Source: Roseiarcus sp963742305 (GTDB lineage Bacteria > Pseudomonadota > Alphaproteobacteria > Rhizobiales > Beijerinckiaceae). Taken from it: 64,000 nucleotides of DNA. Shown here one piece after another: positions 60,238 to 64,000 of this stretch. The translations under genes were made by a program, and so were the position numbers. The DNA lies in NCBI GenBank assembly GCA_963742305.1, contig CAVULN010000042.1, positions 62,001 through 126,000 of the forward strand, given 5' to 3'. Every line of letters starts with the position of its first letter. Within the stretch, counting starts at the first letter, position 1. The notes below the pieces were generated by a model that was given only the letters and a program-made list of their open reading frames with translations, was not told where the DNA came from and did no database searches.

Positions 60238-60726
60238 TCAGAAGAACGCGCCGTGACCGATCCAGTAGGCCAGCGCTTGTGTCAGTTGCGCGACCCGCTC
60301 GCGGTTTGAGCGCTCGATCATCGTCTGGTCGATCGGGTTGGTGTAGTAACTGCTGGTGGCCCGGATCGGGGTCTCCCGCCCATCGATCACCGCAACGCCC
60401 TGGATATTGTCGATCGACGCGCCGGCGTGCAGCATCTCGCCGGTGGACGGTCCCAGGGTGAGATAGTCGATCCTGACGATGAGCGGCGCGCCGCCGGGCG
60501 CCATGCGCCCGGACAAGGCCCGCGCCAGGTCTTGAGGCAGATCCTGCGCGACCCATGTCGCAGTCGGATCGCCGGCGTTGGCCCGCAGCGGCGCGACGTC
60601 GACGCGAATGGCGCGGAAGACCGGGGCCGAGCCCGCGAGCGCGCCATGACTTGAAGGGACGCCGCAAAGCGCGAGCGCCGACAGAATTGCAGGCGCGGCG
60701 CAACCGGGAATGCGCAAACCGGACAT
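60238..60726 (-). CDS. Exported hypothetical protein
   Basis: A 162-residue protein with a signal-like N-terminus (GCAAPAILSALALCGVPSSH), then VFRAIRVDVAPLRANAGDPT, WVAQDLPQDLARALSGRM, VRIDYLTLGPSTGEMLHAGA and a C-terminal helix ERVAQLTQALAYWIGHGAFF. The pattern resembles small Rhizobiales periplasmic proteins with a domain of outer-membrane assembly type, but I cannot name the family. Start ATG at 60726. Confidence 0.75.
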   Translation of the reverse strand: MSGLRIPGCAAPAILSALALCGVPSSHGALAGSAPVFRAIRVDVAPLRANAGDPTATWVAQDLPQDLARALSGRMAPGGAPLIVRIDYLTLGPSTGEMLHAGASIDNIQGVAVIDGRETPIRATSSYYTNPIDQTMIERSNRERVAQLTQALAYWIGHGAFF

Positions 60727-60953
60727 GTCGAGACCTCCTGGGTCAAGCGAACAGTGGATTATACGGCAGGACGGGGCCCACGGTTTCGCCGGGGATGGTG
60801 ACTTCCGAAATCTATTTAATGAACCAATCTATTTGCCTATATCAGAATCCTTGCTCCCCGCGTAACCCTTTGAAAGGGAGTCAAGTATATAATTCCCTTT
60901 TCTTGGGCGGAACTCGCGCGCTGGTTGAATCCGCAGGCCTCGCGGCCCGCCGC

Positions 60954-61592
60954 TCACGCTGTGCGCCGTATCGCCCCGCCTGCGGCGTCGGCGATCGAGC
61001 GGGTGCCGAACAGGATGAAGATGATCCCGACGAGCCGCGTCACCGCCACCCCGTGGCTGAGAAAGAACCGTCGCACCGCCGGCAGCCCGGCGGCGAAGAT
61101 CAAGGTCAGGTCCGCGAGCAGGAAGCCGGCGAACGCCGCGACGAACATCTGGGGCGCGTCGGCCATCTTCAGCGCCCCGATATAAGGGGCGACGATGGCC
61201 GAGAACATCGCGAGCGCCACCGGATAGGACTTCGGATTGGTGAGCCCGAAGGCCATGCCGGTCGCAAGCGGACGCTTGGCGCCGATCGCACGCGGCGGCG
61301 CGTCCTTCCTGGTCAGAAGCGCCCGCGCGCCGAGATAGACGAGGTAAAGCCCGCAAATGAAGCCGAGCGCCTCAAACAGGGTCGGCCCGATGCGGTTCGC
61401 CCCCACGATCGCCGCCACCGCAAGCGCGCCCCAGGTCACGTCGCCAAGCAGGTGACCGCCGATGAACCAGGCGCCGGATACACGCCCGCGCGACGCCGCA
61501 AGCGTGAACAGGGCGAGGAAAGCAGGCCCCGGCGTAATCACATAGAGATAGGCCGCAGCGAGGCAGCCTGCGAGGATTTTCGGATCGGTCAT
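60954..61592 (-). CDS. LysE-family amino-acid exporter
   Basis: A 212-residue inner-membrane protein with six hydrophobic helices. LysE/RhtB signatures: AAYLYVITPGPAFLALFTLA (the ITPGP motif), VYLGARALLTRKDAP and AFGLTNPKSYPVALAMFSAI. Such carriers export amino acids or related metabolites. Its ATG directly follows the mutS stop (TAAATG), so it is probably co-transcribed with mutS. Confidence 0.93.
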   Translation of the reverse strand: MTDPKILAGCLAAAYLYVITPGPAFLALFTLAASRGRVSGAWFIGGHLLGDVTWGALAVAAIVGANRIGPTLFEALGFICGLYLVYLGARALLTRKDAPPRAIGAKRPLATGMAFGLTNPKSYPVALAMFSAIVAPYIGALKMADAPQMFVAAFAGFLLADLTLIFAAGLPAVRRFFLSHGVAVTRLVGIIFILFGTRSIADAAGGAIRRTA

Positions 61593-64000
61593 TTAAGCCT
61601 TGTCTCCGGCGAGCCGCTTCAGCTTGTAGAGGGCGTCGAGCGCCTCGCGCGGGCTCAACGCGTCGGGATCGAGCGCGGCGACCGCATCGCGCAGTTCGTC
61701 GGGCGGAGGCGCTGGAGGCGGCTCGCGCGGCTCATAGGAGAAGAGGGGCAACGAGTTCGAGCGAGCCGCTCGAGCGCGACGCCTCAAGACCGGCGAGCGC
61801 CTGACGCGCGCGCTTGACGACCGACGGCGGCAGGCCGGCGAGCTTGGCGACCTGAATGCCGTAGGAGCGGTCCGCCGCGCCAGGAACCACTTCATGTAAA
61901 AACGCCAGCGTCCCCTTAAACTCGCTGACCCGCACGGTGAGGTTGACGAGCCGGGGCAGCCTCTCGGCGAGGCTCGTCAATTCGTGGAAATGGGTGGCGA
62001 ACAGCGCCCGCGAGCGATTGACGGCGCTCAAATGCTCGACGCAGGCGTAGGCGATCGAGAGCCCGTCGAAAGTCGCCGTGCCGCGCCCGATCTCATCGAG
62101 GATCACCAGCGAGCGCTCGCTCGCCTGATTGAGAATGGCCGCGGTCTCGACCATTTCGACCATGAAGGTCGAGCGACCGCGCGCGAGATCGTCCGCCGCC
62201 CCGACCCGCGAGAACAGCCGGTCGACGACGCCGATGTGAGCGCGCGCCGCCGGCACATAGGCGCCCATCTGGGCGATGAGCGCGATCAGCGCGTTCTGCC
62301 TGAGATAGGTCGATTTTCCCGCCATGTTGGGGCCGGTGACAATCGCGATGCGCCCGCCCTCGCCGGCTTCCCCCGAAAGGTCGCAATCGTTGGCGACGAA
62401 CGGCTCGCCGGCCTGCCTCAGCGCCGCCTCGACCACCGGATGGCGTCCGCCCTCGATGCGGAAGCTGAGCGAGGCGTCGACCTGGGGCCTTGTCCAGTTT
62501 CGCTTCGCCGCGAGCTCGGCAAGCGCGGCGGCGACGTCGACCTCCGCCAGCGCGGCGCCGAAGCCGCGCAGGCGTTCGCCCTCGGCGAGGCACGCCTGAC
62601 GCAGGCGGTCGAACGTCTCGAGCTCGAGCTTGAGCGCCCCGTCCGCCGCGGAAGCGATGCGCGCCTGGAGATCGGCCAGCGCGTTGGTGGTGAATCGCAT
62701 CGCGCCGGCCATCGTCTGGCGATGGATGAAAGTCGCGTTCAGCGGGGGCTTGAGGAGCGTCTCCCCTGCGGCTTGCGGAGTTCTCGATGAAGTAGCCAAG
62801 GAAATTGTTGTGCTTGATCTTCAGCTGTTTCACGCCCGCCTCGCCGGCGTAAGACGCCTGCAATTCGGCGATCACGCGCCGGCTCTGGTCGCGCAGACTC
62901 AGCGCTTCGTCGAGCGCAGCGATCACGCCCGCGCGAACGAACCCACCGTCGCGCTTGAGGAGCGGGAGATCCTCGGCGAGCGTCGTCTCGAGATCGTGGC
63001 GGAGTTCGGCGCACTCGGCGCTGAGCCGCGCATGGGCGCTGAGCAGTTCGGACGGGAGATCCTGCGCCCGCTCGAGAATGCCGGCCAGCGTCGCCGCGGC
63101 GGCGAGTCCGTCGCGAATGGCGGCAAGGTCGCGCGGGCCGCCGCGATCGAGGCTCAAGCGCGAAAGCGCCCGCAGGAAATCCGGCGCATGCGCGAGCGCC
63201 CGGCGCAAGGCGTCGCGCATCGGCGCCGCCTCGATGAGAAACCCAGGCAAATCGAGCCGCCGGTTGATGGTCTCCGGATCCGTCAGCGGACTCGCCAGCC
63301 GCTCCGCGATGAGGCGCGCTCCGGCGGGGGTCATGGTCAGGTCGATCGTCGCGAGCAGCGAGCCGTCGCGCGCCCCGCTCAGGGTTCGCGTCAGCTCGAG
63401 GTTGGCGCGGGTCGCGGGATCGATCTCGAGGCTTGCGCCGCGCGCGCGCCGCGTCGGGGCCGAGAGGGCGGGCCTGGCCTCGAATTGGGTGCGCTTGACA
63501 TAGGCGAGCGCAAGCGCCGCGGCGGCGATCTCGGCGGGAGTGAAGGCGCCGAAGCCGTCGAGGGTTTCGACCCCGTAGAACTCGCAGACCCGGCGCTCGG
63601 CGCCGCCGCGTCCCCGCCGTCGCGCGCGAGCGGCGTCGCGGGAACGCGCATATCGGCGACGATCTGCGCAAACAACCGCTCGTCGCAGACCGCCTGCGAC
63701 GCGACGACCTCGCCCGGCTCCAGGCGCGCGATCTCGGCGGCAAGCCCCGCTTCGTCCGTTTCGCTCAGCGTGAAGGCGCCGGTCGACAGATCGAGGGCCG
63801 CAAGGCCGTACGCGTGGCGTCCCTCGCTCTGCCGGACCTTCTGAACGGCGACGAGGAGGCGCGAGCGCCCTGGCTCCAGGAGCCGCTCCTCGGTGATCGT
63901 GCCGGGCGTCACCAGCCGCACCACATCGCGCCTGACGACCGACTTTGCGCCTCGCTTTTTCGCCTCCGCCGGGTCCTCGAGCTGCTCGCAGACAGCGACC
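61593..64000 (-). CDS. mutS: DNA mismatch repair protein MutS, partial (three frame breaks)
   Basis: MutS binds mismatches and starts repair. The 5' end lies right of the window; the first residues visible (CEQLEDPAEAKKRGAKSVV, DVVRLVTPGTITEERLLEPG) belong to domain I. Breaks: near 63605 (one base missing; to RRVCEFYGVETLDGFGAFTP), at GAGTTC 62778-62783 (GAGTC gives NFLGYFIETPQAAGETLLKP), and at GAGTTC 61753-61758 (GAGTC gives SGSLDSLPLFSYEPREPPPA). The ATPase has Walker A TGPNMAGKSTYLRQ, SRVGAADDLARGRSTFMVEM and Walker B LVILDEIGRGTATFDG with FATHFHELT. The tail ends LYKLKRLAGDKA at 61593. All motifs are intact across the breaks. Confidence 0.95.

Noticed and set aside
59807..60256. 149-codon plus frame after the MFS gene
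   Set aside because: Starts inside the MFS gene end, has no ribosome site or family motif and overlaps the end of the convergent exported gene.
63575..63595. GAACTC at this place in mutS as another GANTC-type insertion
   Set aside because: Here the bases encode the conserved Glu-Phe-Tyr of CEFYGVE in the correct frame, so no extra base is implied.

Overview
The window reads as chromosomal DNA of a high-GC alphaproteobacterium, most likely a Hyphomicrobiales (Rhizobiales) member near the Beijerinckiaceae or Methylocystaceae. Pointers are the DUF2093 and Usg families, an IalB-type protein, GCG-type small secreted proteins, trimeric 16-strand-type porins that start with a DLPTKK segment after the signal peptide, L31 without zinc cysteines, and split glycine decarboxylase genes (gcvPA/gcvPB) under a glycine riboswitch. 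I see no phage, IS element, CRISPR array or plasmid signature; nearly all of it looks like core or niche-specific metabolism.

Layout. 0-7.5 kb (minus strand mainly): an ABC permease fragment, lptE, leuS, a membrane winged-helix/TPR regulator, a small secreted protein, a TPR lipoprotein and rpsU. 7.7-16.1 kb: DUF2093, an amino-acid binding protein, then a fatty-acid oxidation block (MaoC hydratase, acyl-CoA dehydrogenase, GFA protein, thiolase, cupin, FadB-type enzyme). 16.3-22.2 kb: usg, a heptose-bisphosphate-type phosphatase, DUF2252, glutathione peroxidase, SDR, AraC regulator, MAPEG. 22.5-25.2 kb: gyrA. 25.3-30.5 kb: two divergent paralogous porins, each facing a small exported protein with a shared DGLSRN...DC...GC tail. 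30.5-37.6 kb: a RutR-type repressor, a perfect RutR-type operator, and a divergent set for reductive pyrimidine breakdown (amidohydrolase, dihydropyrimidinase, ABC importer). 37.8-46.7 kb: an AidB-like dehydrogenase, a DUF4242-cyclase fusion, an NlpC/P60 peptidase, rpmE, an ABC exporter, a predicted nucleotide-acting TRAFs-binding/TPR protein, and an exported GyrI-like protein. 46.8-51.5 kb: gcvT-gcvH-gcvPA-gcvPB behind a tandem glycine riboswitch. 51.7-55.1 kb: a lipoprotein, IalB-like protein, tRNA-Val(GAC), a 2-oxoglutarate oxygenase coupled to ada. 55.3-57.3 kb: a secreted-type FG-GAP/VCBS-like protein with six 49-residue repeats. 57.8-64 kb: a DeoR regulator with an MFS transporter, an exported protein, LysE, and mutS running off the right edge.

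A property of the whole window matters for reading it: at least eleven otherwise normal genes, including gyrA, mutS and gcvT, carry single-base frameshifts. Nine of these fit one rule: the coding frame is restored if a GAACTC, GAGTTC or GATTTC is read as GACTC, GAGTC or GATTC, i.e. one extra A/T at a GANTC site. GANTC is the target of the alphaproteobacterial CcrM adenine methyltransferase, so I infer a methylation-linked sequencing artefact rather than real gene loss; I therefore annotate these loci as single genes spanning the shift.
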